A stretch of 64,000 nucleotides of DNA from Tetrapyrgos nigripes (Eukaryota > Basidiomycota > Agaricomycetes > Agaricales > Campanellaceae). The DNA lies in contig JAACJM010000025.1 in the NCBI GenBank assembly GCA_013368315.1, positions 558,001-622,000 on the forward strand. Direction: 5' to 3'. The notes below the pieces were generated by a model. The model saw nothing but the letters and a program-made list of their open reading frames with translations, searched no databases and was not told the origin of the DNA. This document shows, piece by piece, positions 51,666-63,426 of the stretch (its first letter is position 1; every line of letters begins with the position of its first letter). The position numbers and the translations under genes are program-made.

Positions 51666-51673
51666 ATGTGGAG

Positions 51674-52113
51674 CCAACCAACTCTGGTGGAGCTCACTGC
51701 GTCGGGTGGTCCCGACACGGTCCGACCCAATGGTCGGGGCTGGATCGGGCTCTAGCAAGGCTCTTGACGTCGTCTGCGTCATCCTAAGATTTTTGAATGC
51801 GCCGTCGAAGCCGCTACAGCCGATCGAGGCCCAGTTGATCGGCCTCGGAAAAAAAAAAACGATCATTCCGTACTTTTAGTGAAATAGCTGTAACCGAGTG
51901 ATAAGCGAACCAGGACCCACACTCTGTTGGGATATTATCAAAGTAATAACCGCGCGGATCAAAACTTCATCACTTCCCACTCGCCTTACCTCGTTCATGA
52001 ATTCCGTTGGGCCTCCTCGATACCGGTGCGAAACGGCCGAACGTTTCGGTTAGAAATGGCCTTGCAGCTCTGTTGCGCCATATAAGTACTACGCGAGATC
52101 CTAGTCCGAAAGC
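51674..52113. other. Promoter region of the first membrane-protein gene
   Basis: No gene seen. The region begins directly at the right target duplication of the MITE, so the element sits within about 450 bp of the start codon at 52114. Confidence 0.5.
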
Positions 52114-53291
52114 ATGTTTTCCTTGACATCACTCTTATTTTTTCTTTCCAGTTGCTCTTTTGCTTGGACAAAACTCGTCAATAGCACCGTCGATGACTCC
52201 TTCCAGGACGAAAGAGGAGTCAAGATAGAATATTCTCCTTCAAACGAGTGGAGTTCTGGCTCACAATGTTTTGCTGAGAATGGTGGAACCTGCTCAGTAC
52301 AGCCCGATGTTGATCAGCTATACCAACATACATGGCATGAATCAGCGGTTGGTGTCTCTTCAATGCGTCGTATTCTTTGTGCTAACACATTACATAGTTC
52401 AGCAGCCAGCCCGGAGAGAACGGAAATCCAAATACACTACTCAATGCTACGATGAACTTTAACGGTGCGCAACCATATTCGTGAACCCTGTCTAAAGTCT
52501 TATTCTTAACTTAGGTTCAGCCCTGTACGTGTTCTGCGTATTGGCCAGAACTCAGAAGATGCCATTCGGGAATACAGACATGACTTTCTATATCGATAGA
52601 CAAGTTGTTGGTTCTTACAACAAGCCTGCTCCTGCAAACAGCACTGGATACGACTACAATGTGCTTGTGTACGCGAATACCAGCCTTACACCCGGCCTTC
52701 ATACATTCGTACTGCAGAATGGACACAAGAATAGCTCTTCGATCTCGGAGGCGATCCTTGATAAGATTGTTTACTCGTGCGTAGAATTCTCTCGCGGGCT
52801 TTGTATCTCGCTAATGCACTCATAAATCAATCTTCAGATATGAGGACGATTCCTCCATGTCCAACTCTTCATCTAATCCACTTGCAACCTCTGATGCCAA
52901 CTCGTCATCCACCAACCTCGCTGCAATAGTGGCTCCTGCAGTGACTGTACCGCTGGTCGCTATAGCTCTGGGTCTTTGCATTTGTCTCTACGTGCGCTGT
53001 CGTCACCGCCAGAGGTCCTTCACAGAAACTCCTATCAATCCACTTCTCACCCCATACATGGTTGCTCAAGTTCCCAGTGCTGGATTGAACAGCAGCAGCA
53101 GGATTGACAGCGCTTACAACTCGACGTTGTCTGCAAACACACCCTTTCATGGGGGTCAGCCGAGATCGAAACACCGAGACCTTTTGCCAACTCCAAAATC
53201 GTCGATGCGGAGGACGAGTCCCTATGACCCCAACCTTCCTCCAGCTTATGACCAAATACATGTGAGTGCAGGGAGCTTGTCATTGTCATGA
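52114..53291 (+). CDS. Single-pass membrane protein with extracellular domain, tandem gene A
   Basis: Family common in agaricomycetes, function unknown. Four exons: about 52114-52347, then an exon starting FSSQPGENGNPNTLL, then ALYVFCVLARTQ onward, then YEDDSSMSNSSSN to the stop at 53291. Signal peptide MFSLTSLLFFLSSCSFAW; ectodomain with NSTVDDSFQDERGVKIEYSP, a Cys pair around SQCFAENGGTCSVQ, GLHTFVLQNGHKN and a repeated Asn-glycosylation pattern. The beta-strand-like pattern (DMTFYIDRQVVGSY) resembles a carbohydrate-binding jelly roll, but this is inference. One membrane helix (VAPAVTVPLVAIALGLCICL), then a basic stop-transfer (RCRHRQR) and a cytoplasmic Pro/Ser-rich tail. First of three tandem paralogues with shared exon joints. 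Confidence 0.8.
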
Positions 53292-53779
53292 GCACTGGAG
53301 GTGGTTCTGCGACGTCCATGCAGTACTAGTATCACTCAGCCAAAGGACGAGTTCGACACTACTCGTTCCTTTTCCATTCCTTTCCAACGGGTTTTGACGG
53401 ATTGCAAGACCAGGTCTGGCGCTGTGACGCTGTGAAGGAAGGAGAGGTGTACTTCGGAATTAAAGCGGCACTTTGTATCAGGTTACTTTGGAGGGTCCAT
53501 TGTCCTGTCTCCAAGTTATGAAGTTTTTTTGTTTGGACAATACAATGCCATCTGTTGGCGGCAATTGTAGGGGACTGTAACTCTGAGACGCATACCATTT
53601 TTCAGATGCTTCGCCAACGGAGTGGCTGAGTATCATGGCGATTTCCGCGAAAAACGGATTACGAATCTACTCACCTGATGAATGCTATAGCTATGGCGCT
53701 GATCGTCTAGATGCTAGTGCAAATGCAGCCGGCATATAGGTAAGTGCTGTATGTCTTTCTCGTCGTTTTCGCAAGCTTC
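53292..53779. other. Spacer between membrane-protein genes A and B
   Basis: No gene seen; contains the promoter of gene B. Confidence 0.5.
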
Positions 53780-55037
53780 ATGTTTAGTCTCCAGGCCAAG
53801 TCATTGCTCTGGCTATTCCTTTCGTATTGTGCTCAGGCTGCGCTCTTCGACAGCACCGTAGACGACGACTCGGCGGATTCAAGAGGGACAAGTATTCAAT
53901 ATGCCCCTGCAGACTCGTGGAATTTTCCATCCGGCTGCGAAGCGGGTGGATGCTCAGTCCAGCTTGATCCTAGCCAGATAAACGGAGGAACATGGCACGA
54001 ATCAACGGTATGCGCGATGTTGTTCTCCGTCTTACTCCTTTTGCCAATTTCGCCTTCTAGTTTAGTGCTGTAAGCGGCGAAGGATACAAAAATCCAAACA
54101 AAGTGCTCAATGCAAGCTTAACGTTCAGCGGTGCGTAACTCCCTGTTCCATTCAAACCACACACGTCTGTCTGACTTACTTTTGGCCCAGGCAATGCCAT
54201 CTATGTATACCGTGTACTGGCAAGGACTCAACAACCATCCAGTAACACGGACATGACCTTTTATATCGACGGACAGTTCGTGGGTGCATTGCAAAAGCCT
54301 GCACCAGGATCCTCTGGTTACGATTACAACGTTCTTGTCTATGTGAACACCAGCCTTTCCCCTGGTCTCCATACTTTTGTCCTACAGAATGGACACGTCA
54401 ACGGTTCCAACTCGTTAGCCATCTTTGATAAGATTGTTTACTCGTGCGTATGCTTACCCTAGCATCATACAGTGATGTTCGTTTGCTTATAGCCATTAAC
54501 TACAGATACGACGATGGGACGACTTCGACCAGCTCATCAGATCCACTGGCAACCTCTACAGTCGACTTTGGGCCCGAGCAGAACTCCTCCTCCGTCAATG
54601 TCGCTGTGATAGTGGGTCCTGCAGTGGCTGTACCGTTGGCCGCTATAGTTCTGGGTCTTTGCATTTGTCTCTGGGTTCGTCGTCGCCGCCGAAGGTCATA
54701 CATAGCAACTCCTATCAACCCGCATCTCATCCCATACATGGTTGCCCAAGTTCCCGGTAGTACAAGCTTGAACAGCACCGACAATACACGCGCTTACAAC
54801 TCGACGCCGTCTGGAAGCAAACTTTTCTTGGGGATGAGCCGAGATCGAAACCCCGAGAGCTTTTGCAAACTCCAGAGTCATCGACGTGGAAGACCACAAG
54901 TCCCTACGACACAACTGGCAGCCCTCCAGCTTATGCCCAAATACATGTGGGCGCGCCGGGCAGTTCATCATGTCTTGAGCACCGGAGAGCCCAAGCTCTC
55001 ATGCCAGGCCTACACTGACACATACGAGTTACGATGA
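53780..55037 (+). CDS. Single-pass membrane protein, tandem gene B, cytoplasmic tail out of frame
   Basis: Paralogue of gene A. Exons 53780-54007, 54061-54130, 54191-54443, 54506-55037 join in frame. Signal peptide MFSLQAKSLLWLFLSYCAQA; ectodomain NSTVDD-type start (DSTVDDDSADSRGTSIQYAP), Cys pair in GCEAGGCSVQ, DMTFYIDGQFVGALQKPAPG, GLHTFVLQNGHVNGSNS; membrane helix AVAVPLAAIVLGLCICLWV and basic RRRRRRS. After YNSTPSGSKLFLG the tail reads MSRDRNPESFCKLQSH, whereas the tail expected from gene A (EPRSKPRELLQTPESS, PPAYAQIHVGAPGSSS) lies in another frame: one G is missing near 54833. The ectodomain and membrane anchor are unaffected. Confidence 0.78.
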
Positions 55038-55517
55038 CGGCGAGGAGAATTTGATTGATTTTGGAAGTGTTTTACGGGCTTTTGTCAAGCATCTTGTGGC
55101 GATCTGCCAGGTGCCCAAATATTCATGACGTCATTAATATTAGGGCCTAAACAGAGTAGATGACTATCGTGACCATCTCTTTACTTCACTACCTACATGT
55201 ACCTTGCCTACCTTCTGCTACTCTCTCCACATTTGAATAATGGCCTTCTCTTGTATAAACTGTCATTTCGTGACTTGTAAGTACGGCACAGGCAAACGCC
55301 AGGTCGTTCAAGCCAAACTCACTGAGCGCCATATGTGGTGTTGCATCGCTTGACTCCTTGATGTCATTGACTCATTCTCCTCCGCTAAACACTAAACTTG
55401 ATTGACCTGTCAATGGGGCTGCACGAATACACGGGAGCCATATTGTAGCAATGTTGCAGCTCTGGTCTTCTGGGATAGATACCTGCATCAGGACCGTATC
55501 ACACTTCCTGCAGCTTC
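55038..55517. other. Spacer between membrane-protein genes B and C
   Basis: No gene seen; contains the promoter of gene C. Confidence 0.5.
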
Positions 55518-56666
55518 ATGTCTAGTCTCCGGATCCTACCATTGCTCTGCCTTTTTCTGTTGTACTCTTCTTTTTGTTGGGCTGCGCTCATGAACAGCAC
55601 TGTAGACGACACTTCGCCAGACTCAAGAGGAGCAAAAATCCGGTTTTTTCCACCAGACGCATGGAATTTTGGATCAGGCTGCAAAAATTCTCCATGCTGG
55701 GTGCAACTTGATACCAACCAGCTGTACCAAGGTACATGGCATGAATCCATTGTGAGTTTGATTTCTCGACATCGTGCTCCTTTTGCTCACTGCGCAATGT
55801 AGTTCAGCGCCGGAGAGAGGGTGAACGGACATGCAAACCAAGTCCTCAATGTAACTTTAGGGTTCAGTGGTGCACAACAGCCCTGCGTTCAGCTTTTTTG
55901 ACCTCTGACTTGTTTTTGCCTTAGGCACCGCACTATACGTATACTGTGTACTGGCCAGAACAACAACAAGACCAGCCGGAAACTCAGACATGACCTTTTA
56001 TATCGACGGACAGTTCGTGGGTGCATTGCAAAAGCCTGCTCCAGGGACGTCGGGATATGATTATGATGTACCTGTCTATGTCAACACTACCCTCTCTCAT
56101 GGCTTTCATACATTTGTTCTGCAAAACGGACATCCAGGTAATCCCAACTCGTTAGTCATTCTGGACAGGATTGTCTACTCGTACGTCTAAACGTCTCTGG
56201 AGACTGCCCATTTACTCACTCGTACGCATAATAACCCAGGTACGACAATGAATCCTCGACTACCACATCATCCGATCCCGTTAACACCTCTAGTGCTGGG
56301 TCGTCTCAAAATTCTTCATCCACCAATATTGCTGTTATAGTCGGTCCTGCCGTGGCTATACCTCTTGCCGCCATACTACTAGGTTTCATCTATTACATGC
56401 GCCGCCGGCGTCGCCAAAGATCATTTATCCCAGAAACCGCTGAAGTTTCCCTTGTCACTCCATACATGCTTTCCCAAAGTTCCTCGGGAAATACTACACC
56501 GTCTCCGTCTCCGTCTCCCGGTAATAGTTCAAGATCTAAACTCGCACACAATCCACTGGCTCAGGCATCTCCACTTCCTACTCCCCTCATTCCTCCCATT
56601 CCTCCTCCAACATACAGCGAGACCTTTGCGGGCCCGCAAACATCGCACTGCCATCACGAATGTTGA
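55518..56666 (+). CDS. Single-pass membrane protein, tandem gene C
   Basis: Third paralogue. Exons 55518-55751, 55803-55869, 55925-56180, 56240-56666 join in frame. Signal peptide MSSLRILPLLCLFLLYSSFC; ectodomain MNSTVDDTSPDSRGAKIRFF, Cys pair in GCKNSPCWVQ, FSAGERVNGHANQVLNV, DMTFYIDGQFVGALQKPAPG (identical to gene B over this block), GFHTFVLQNGHPGNPNS; Ser/Asn-rich stalk; membrane helix VGPAVAIPLAAILLGFIYYM; RRRRRQRS stop-transfer. Its cytoplasmic tail (SLVTPYMLSQSSSGNTTP, then a Pro-rich PPIPPPTYSETF) keeps only the TPYM motif in common with A and B. Ends in His-Cys-His-His-Glu-Cys. Confidence 0.8.
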
Positions 56667-57069
56667 CATTATCTGTCACACTTGTCGACAAGCATGTCCT
56701 TTTAATGACTTTGGGCCGGCCTGACCAGCTACAAGTGGGCTTACTGATCATACACTTAGCTAAATGCTCAGGCTGGCACGGGAGCTGCTGCACAGACAGA
56801 CCAGGTATCCTGCTCTACAGAATTGAGGGAACATGGAATGGGTACTTAGTTGTGGGGTTGCGACGTTTGCATGTTCTCGTTGTCAGCGGGGGTTAAGGTA
56901 CACAGAGTGCGGGAATTAATGGGGATTTCAGTCTCATTTGCAAAGTCGGACTGTTAGAAACAGGGAGGCGTATTATCCTACATACATACATGCATAAAGT
57001 CGGTTTCTCAATGGACATGTGATTTGTAAACTGTCAGTTTGAATCCCTCCCCTCTGTGGAAGTGCACAC
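56667..57069. other. Convergent spacer
   Basis: 3' ends of membrane gene C and the GH106-like gene meet here. No gene seen. Confidence 0.5.
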
Positions 57070-60000
57070 TCAAAAAGATATCACAGCGCGTGCGTATGGT
57101 ATCAACCTGACCGGGGCCACCAGCCCATAGTGCTGATTAGCTGGTGGAGGGACGTTTCGCGGCTGATTGAGAGTGACAACGGCGGAACCGACCTAAAGTA
57201 ATGCATAAGTCCTCAGTACCATGTGCGAGATATGAAAAAACACTCACCGAATTAAGAACATTGAGCAGAGTACTCGCTGCATCTACCCGGATAGCGTTGG
57301 TGCCTTGTCTCACAAAATCAGATACATCCACAACAGGATTCGTAGGATCTGCCGTCGGAATCTCGACATCATTAATCCAGGCCTTGATAGTGTGGAAGAC
57401 TTTCCCAAAGTCCAACTGCAACCCGACTCCACCATCCTCAGTATGGTCCCATTCAAACGTAGTCACATATGTTCCAACGCCGGAAACGTTCGCCAAGCCA
57501 TCAAGTTGATCCCATGGAACGAGTCCTTGAGTAAGGTTGATAGGTACCATTGGGACCAAAATGGGCTGGCTCTTGTTCTGGCTTAAATCGTCCGGAGGTG
57601 TCCATGCAGTGATATTGAGCTGCCAGCCATCCAGCTCCCTTGGAGTCTCGTCACTCAACGAGAGACTGACGGTCTGGGTTGAGCCGTTAGAAAAAGTAAG
57701 CTCTGCATCACCGTCTTGGAACGAACGTAATTCGACACCAGTTGACGAAGCAACAGCAATCACACCCTCGCCAGCATCTGTCAAGTGAGCAGACGAAGCA
57801 GCTACACCCTCAAACGACGTGAGGGTCGTGACGGTAAATAGGGCTGTTTGTGCTGGGGCGAGGGAAATAGAAGGAATGACGATTGATCCGTTGTCGTCGA
57901 CAGCGTATAGGACAATAGGGCTGACTTCTCCAGTCCAAGGATCCAAAACGAACGGTGTTCCATTGAAGCCAGGATTCAACGTCAAAGTGAAGTTGATTAG
58001 TCCAGGCACAGAACCGCCGGTAGAGACATTAGAGTTGAACAAGTAAAAGTGACTCGTTCTGTCTGAATCAGACTCTCCCTGTACTTCTCGTACAACGGTG
58101 TACAGATTGGGAGACTTTGAATTGGCAGAGGCAGCGGGCAGGACACCCATTTGCGCCAGAGCACCGGCGACATCGTCTTCGGTGTCGACGACAGCCACGG
58201 TGGACTTGTTAACAAGCTGATCCATCAAATCCTGCACCTGTGTCTTCTGCGAATCGCCCGTTTCAAAGCCCGGAACATCATCTGGTACTGACCCAACGAA
58301 AATGATGGGGAGTTCGTTGTCAGAGAAATCGACGAGGCTTTGCGCAGCGTCCACAGTGATGTTCTGAATTCGAGATAGAATAAGGGCTTTGTAAGCTGGT
58401 CCGGCAGGTGCCAGACGTCCATCGACGACCGTGGAGGCTCCAGGAAGCTTGAGGTTCTCTGGGCTGATATATTCGTAGGTGTACCCAGCGCTGATCAACG
58501 AAGTTCCTTGGAACGGAAACTTGGATGTGATATCGTAATCCTTGCGGTATATAGCGAGGTCCACCTTGGCTACACCAGCCTGAAGTAGATACTGAGTACG
58601 TGCCAAAAAGTCGAGATATCCACGGTAGTAATTCCAAGCTGGCTGCCTCGGACCGTGCATTTCAGCAAATCGATAACTGGATAAAAAGTCAAATCAGAAA
58701 TTTAAAATAGAAGAGCAGGCAAGACACACCCAAAGGTCGTGAGGCCTGGCCAAGTCGTATTAGGATAATCTCCCGAGTACGGAATCCCATGCAAAAGCGC
58801 AACATTGACCCCACCAGCGTATTGAGTCTTTGCATCTTCCAAGAGCTCTATCATTCTGAGCGCATTGGCTTCACCGGGGCGAGCTCCAGTCTCGCTGGAG
58901 AAAAAGGTATGATTGCCGAGATGGACTCCTCCAGAAAGCTGCCTGGCTTGGTCGATGGTTGGTACTCCAAGAGACTCAATTTCCGGCGTGTCGGGAATGG
59001 CAGCAGATGCTGCAACGTCCAGGCGGAAGTTGTACCCAGGTTGATTGGAGAAAGTCATACCGACCGACCGAGCGAAATCTGAGAGGGCGGTCATGTAGTC
59101 GATGTAGAGAGAGGTCTGAGAAGCAAAATGAATTCTGCTTTTCCTTTGTGAGAAGACGAAAAACGTACCAAGGTGTCCTGATAATCTTCTGTGAATTTTC
59201 CCCAGTTGAACGAAGTACCATAATCAAAAGTCCTGTTTATCGCTGGGTTGCTGAATGGGGACGCTGATAGTAATGATAAGACTTCACAAGCTCAGAAGAA
59301 TCGGCACTGCAGACTCACATCTAAGAGTATGCAACACCGGCAATGCGATGGAGATATTGTATCCGTGCCTCTCCATAAATCTCTGCGGCAGTCCTTCTGT
59401 CCAAAACAACTGCGCTCGAAACTCCATACTATCCTCCCACATGTACTGTCCAACTCCAGGTTGCCTTAACAAATCGCCAATGCCTTGCTGACTCAGAATA
59501 TTGTTCTGCATGAAACTGGCAGAGACGTTGGCACCTTTCGCGGAGAAGTGGTCCACAGCCCATGAACCCCATGAACCAGGCTCGTCAGGTTGGGCACCAT
59601 GGAACCCTGGTTTCGCTTCTGGCCAACCATTACGACGAGAGAAATAGCTGAGAAGGACACTGGTGTTGTTGTTGGAAGGAGTCCAGGACACAGAGGCAGT
59701 TCCATCATCCACTGAGCCTTGAACCTGATCGGTGAGGTCGACAACGGTGTTGAAGTCCAACGAGACACGCGCAGCGCTGGTATTTGCACCGCTAGCAAGT
59801 TCAGCCCCGATGACGCCTACGAGGCTCATCTTCGTAATATTTGCACTGGCAACATTACCTCGGAAGTCGACGAATGGGACGATGATCGGAGAAGGGAGTG
59901 GACCGTTAAAGGAATCTCCAGGTTGAATAAAATGAGTGCCAAAGACCATCTCGGTATTCATTCCTTCCATGTCCACATCGTCAGGAAAGACGGGAACACC

Positions 60001-60445
60001 TGCACCTTGGTCTGGGCCGAGTGAGAAGTCAATGGTAATGTTATTTTCCATCGCTGCCTGAACCAAGGCTGCTGAGACGGTGACGAAACGGTCAGAGCCG
60101 AAGGCAAAATCCGTAGGATCAACAACGATGTCTCCAGTGGCGGATCCGATACTGCCGTAGGATTGGTAGCTATGCAGAGTCAGAATTCCGAAGAACCAAG
60201 GCCAATGTGACATACCTGAGCAATTCAAAGCCAGAAGAACCAAGGCGAGCTATCTCAGAGACATCGAATCGTAGGGTGTCGGGGTCAACATCCGCATCTT
60301 CGATCCAGTATCTCCATTTTACACCGGTTTTTGGGGTTTGGAAAGAACCTCGAGGTAGATTTTGCGGCAGGTTCTGCGACCAGGCAAAATTGGTAATGAG
60401 GAGAAGTGAGGATAGACGTCCCGTCAACAGTGCACTGGGATGCAT
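57070..60445 (-). CDS. Secreted GH106-like glycoside hydrolase (alpha-L-rhamnosidase family)
   Basis: Large extracellular enzyme, about 1,040 residues. Six exons; exon 1 60445-60216 encodes a signal peptide (LLTGRLSSLLLITNFAWS) and QTPKTGVKWRYWIEDADVDP; exon 2 is 60169-59319; the last exon ends VRLIPYARAVISF with a stop at 57070. Barrel-region landmarks: QYMWEDSMEFRAQLFWTEGL, SFNWGKFTEDYQDTL, SGGVHLGNHTFFSSETGARP, GGVNVALLHGIPYSGDYP, then RQPAWNYYRGYLDFLARTQY-LLQAG, the W..Y.DYLAR..YLL pattern typical of GH106. A C-terminal beta-sandwich (WDQLDGLANVSGVGTYVTTF, LQLDFGKVFHTIKAWINDVE, FVRQGTNAIRVDAASTLLN) resembles the substrate-binding module of GH2/GH78/GH106 enzymes. Likely acts on rhamnose-containing plant polysaccharides. 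Family call rests on motifs only; catalytic acids not assigned. Confidence 0.7.
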
Positions 60446-60847
60446 TCTCGTTCGGTGCACTAGATGGAGTCGTCATCATCTTGGAGAGGATTTTATGCGG
60501 TGGCTGCCTCCTTCATTGTCATGCTACCTGTCCAGGTGCAAGGGGAAGAAGGACATCATGGGATCTGGTGTGCACTGAAGAGCTTTGCCGGTATACAAGA
60601 ATAAGGTTATTGTGGCAGTCTTCGGATGCGGTAGAACACTGAGATGAGTATTGATGCAATATTGATGTGACGTGACGCGCTTCTTTCCATTGACGTTCTC
60701 CACAGATCTTCTTCAAGTTCAGGCGTTCAGACTTTACGGGACTGTTTGGAATTTCAAACCAACCGCGCGCCTGTTCGCCGGGGCCCCGCTCCAAAAGGCA
60801 GGCAAAAGGCAAGCCAGCTGACTGCTCAGAGCGCTCAAACCAGCCTG

Positions 60848-61010
60848 GTGCGCAATGTGCTCAACAATTCTGCTCCTATGCACAGCGATGGTACTTCCGA
60901 TCCTCAAATACATAGGAAGAAAAACTTGCGCACCAACTCTTAGAAATCACCAGGGTCAACCTAAGGAACGAACGCGTTGTTCAAAAATCAAGAAAGGACA
61001 GACAAGCAAA
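60848..61010. repeat. Diverged tandem repeat, copy 1
   Basis: Starts GTGCGCAATGTGCTCAACAA and ends TCAAGAAAGGACAGACAAGC. Copy 2 at 61072-61257 has the same blocks in order with about 20 extra bases. No coding frame is shared; function unknown. Lies between the GH106-like promoter and the hydrophobin 3' end. Confidence 0.75.
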
Positions 61011-61071
61011 GTATCCTCGTTTCCAGGCAGATGCGACAGGTTTCGTCATGCCAGCTGGCTCAGAACTGCAG

Positions 61072-61257
61072 GGTGCAAAATGTGTTCAACAATCCTGCTC
61101 CCCGGGCCCATTCACAGTTTGCTACAGTGATGGTATTTCCGAACCTCAAATACGAAGAAGATCGGAAACTTGCACACCAAACTCTCAGAGCTCAGCAGGG
61201 GCAACATAAGGAACTAACGCGCGTTGTTCAAAATCAAGAAAGGACAGACAAGCAAAT
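61072..61257. repeat. Diverged tandem repeat, copy 2
   Basis: Second copy, beginning TGCAAAATGTGTTCAACAAT and ending TCAAGAAAGGACAGACAAGC, about 224-250 bp downstream of copy 1 in the same orientation. Confidence 0.75.
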
Positions 61258-61357
61258 TATGCAGTAAACGACACTAGCAAGAGTACGATTTTCCAACCAT
61301 TCCTCCCCAAACAAATAGCTTCAAGTGTCAAGGCTCAGTGTGCGACTGACCCACAGC

Positions 61358-61886
61358 TTAGAGGTTGATGTTGATGGGAGTGCAGCCGAGAGCAATAACA
61401 CCGTCTGCAAGAAGCCAAGCCGTCAGGGTTCCGGCACCAAACCAAGCATAAAAGCAAGACTCACTGAAGCTGTTGTTCGAGCAGCAAACGGGCTGAGCAG
61501 TGCAAGAGTTTCCTCCAACACCGACGGCGCTGATAGGAGAGCAAGTGACACCGACCTGCCGACACAAACTTCAATCAGCGGAGAAAGCGATGATAATAAG
61601 GATTCACTCACCTGGGCAGTGATATCGCCAACGACGACACCGAGCAAGCCCAAGAGTCCAAGGGCGGTGTAGTCCAAGTTCTTAGAATCCTGAACGGACT
61701 GGCAGCTAGAGTGGTAAGGCGGGGGAGGAAAAGGTGAAACGGCAGAAATCAGCGACAACGTCGTCAAAAGACAGCTCAAGGACGAATTTACCACTGGATA
61801 TCGCCGGTGTTACACTGGTCACGACGGACAGGAGTGGCAGCCGCAAGGGTGGCGAGGGCAGCAACGGTGATGAACTTGAATTGCAT
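61358..61886 (-). CDS. Class I hydrophobin
   Basis: Small secreted amphipathic protein that self-assembles into coats on aerial hyphae, fruit bodies or spores. Exons 61886-61792, 61705-61612, 61555-61465, 61404-61358 give 108 residues, normal for the family. Signal peptide [19 protein letters not shown] followed by VRRDQ. All eight cysteines are present with the correct order: CNTGDIQCC, then after the hydrophobic [15 protein letters not shown] segment C, C, CC ([20 protein letters not shown]) and the final C in [10 protein letters not shown]. The 12-residue gap between Cys4 and Cys5 fits class I. No damage seen. Confidence 0.95.
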
Positions 61887-63426
61887 GATGAGAGAGTGAG
61901 TGTAAGGAGAGGAAGAGTTCTGAGCAGAAGGCTGGAGAGGGTAAACTGAACTGCGAGTGAAGAAAAGCTGAGGGATGGAAGGGTTTTTATATGTTTTCAG
62001 AGGGTTTGGTCTGGTTTGCAGCGTAACATAATGAGGAATGAATTATGGGAGCCCAAATGGAACCCTTCGGAACGTCTTTCCCTTCATTTTCGCTTAACGG
62101 GACTTCGAATTTGGGTTCTCGATGTCGATTTGAAACAGCTTGGGGGCCCAGGCCAGCTTTCATTCAGTCCCTCGGATGACAAGCGTTGTGTTCGACCTAC
62201 AGAGAACCTCGAGCAGCAAAATCCCCCGGGGCCTGCGTCTGGGACTTCACTGATTTCGTTCCGAGACCTGCAAAGACCAGACGGGACGATTTACGACACT
62301 TGCAAGTCACTGCCTATACAATGGTCATTTATGGAGACAATGACAATGCATGTTGGGACCCTCAACCCTTTGCAATGGTAGGGGATCCCCGCAACGGTGA
62401 TTTTGAGGCAGACTTTCTCTAGTACACTTCAAGTATGTGGGAAGGGTCATGTCAGTCAAGGTGATTCAATTTCACGAAGGAGGCGACTGAGAGTACGTGG
62501 ACGAAGTCACCGTGGTCCACTGGATCACCAAAATTCCGGCGACCTGCAACCGCTTGAGGCTTCACTATAGGTTCTAGTGCAATGACTCTGAGATAGAAAG
62601 GTAATGATGATATTATAGCGAGTATACGAGGCCGTGTAATGTCGTACACAAAAAGAAAGCGCGTGTTGTGCAACATTTCCTAAGCTAACTAATACTACTC
62701 CAAATTTTAGTGAACGAAAAGTCCGGTTCAGTCCGGTTCAGCGCCAAATTTCTTGAACGCTGAACTGGACCTTGCGTCCGGTCCAGAAATTCTCTGAACT
62801 TCGGTCCAGTTCAAGTCCAAGTAAGGTTCGGACGCGTCCGAACTTTTTCTGTCACCGAGATAGCCGAATGGATTTCTCTTACCAAGGTAGCAATGAGTTA
62901 GGTAGTTATCTGTATGCGAGTGAATGCTTCAAGGCCGTTGATGACAAAAGACCAGCCAAAGCACAGTAGTACAGTGTGCTTCAACAGACAGCATTAATCC
63001 TTCATAACACTGACGGGAGTGTTTCTGCGAACGCTGCGCTCCATATTGAAGTGCCGTGTCGTCTGAAACCTAGACACATACTTCTATTCTTTAATTTATT
63101 ATCGTCTCTCCAGCTCATATCCTGGTTTATTTTCTGTTACTCTTTGCATTCCTGGCCGCACCATGTTGTTTATCTTATCTGTATGTCATGTGATTGTCAG
63201 ATATACTATATAAGGGAAGCAGAACTCATCTGGCGATCATCTGTCGGATGCTCGGATACCATCCGGCGATGCGGATTGGATTTGCAGACCACCCAGTCCG
63301 AGCGGATTGGCATCTGAATCCGACACATCCGATCTGATAACTCCTAACTACTCTAAGAACTCACTTTCGGTGGAATCGGTACCATTGTCGCAGACCTGAA
63401 TCTCTTGAGTCTTCCGACGAATCCGT
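61887..63426. other. Hydrophobin promoter and repeat-like spacer
   Basis: No gene seen. 62709-62853 has GGTTCAG/CTGAACC-type inverted units around TTCAGCG...CGCTGAA, and 63225-63335 has many CGGAT/ATCCG words. Both look like degraded MITE ends, but I found no target duplications or matching termini, so no element is called. Confidence 0.4.

Noticed and set aside
62700..63340. Possible second hAT-like MITE (GGTTCAG/CTGAACC and CGGAT/ATCCG word clusters)
   Set aside because: No matching termini and no target duplication could be found; the two clusters may be unrelated.
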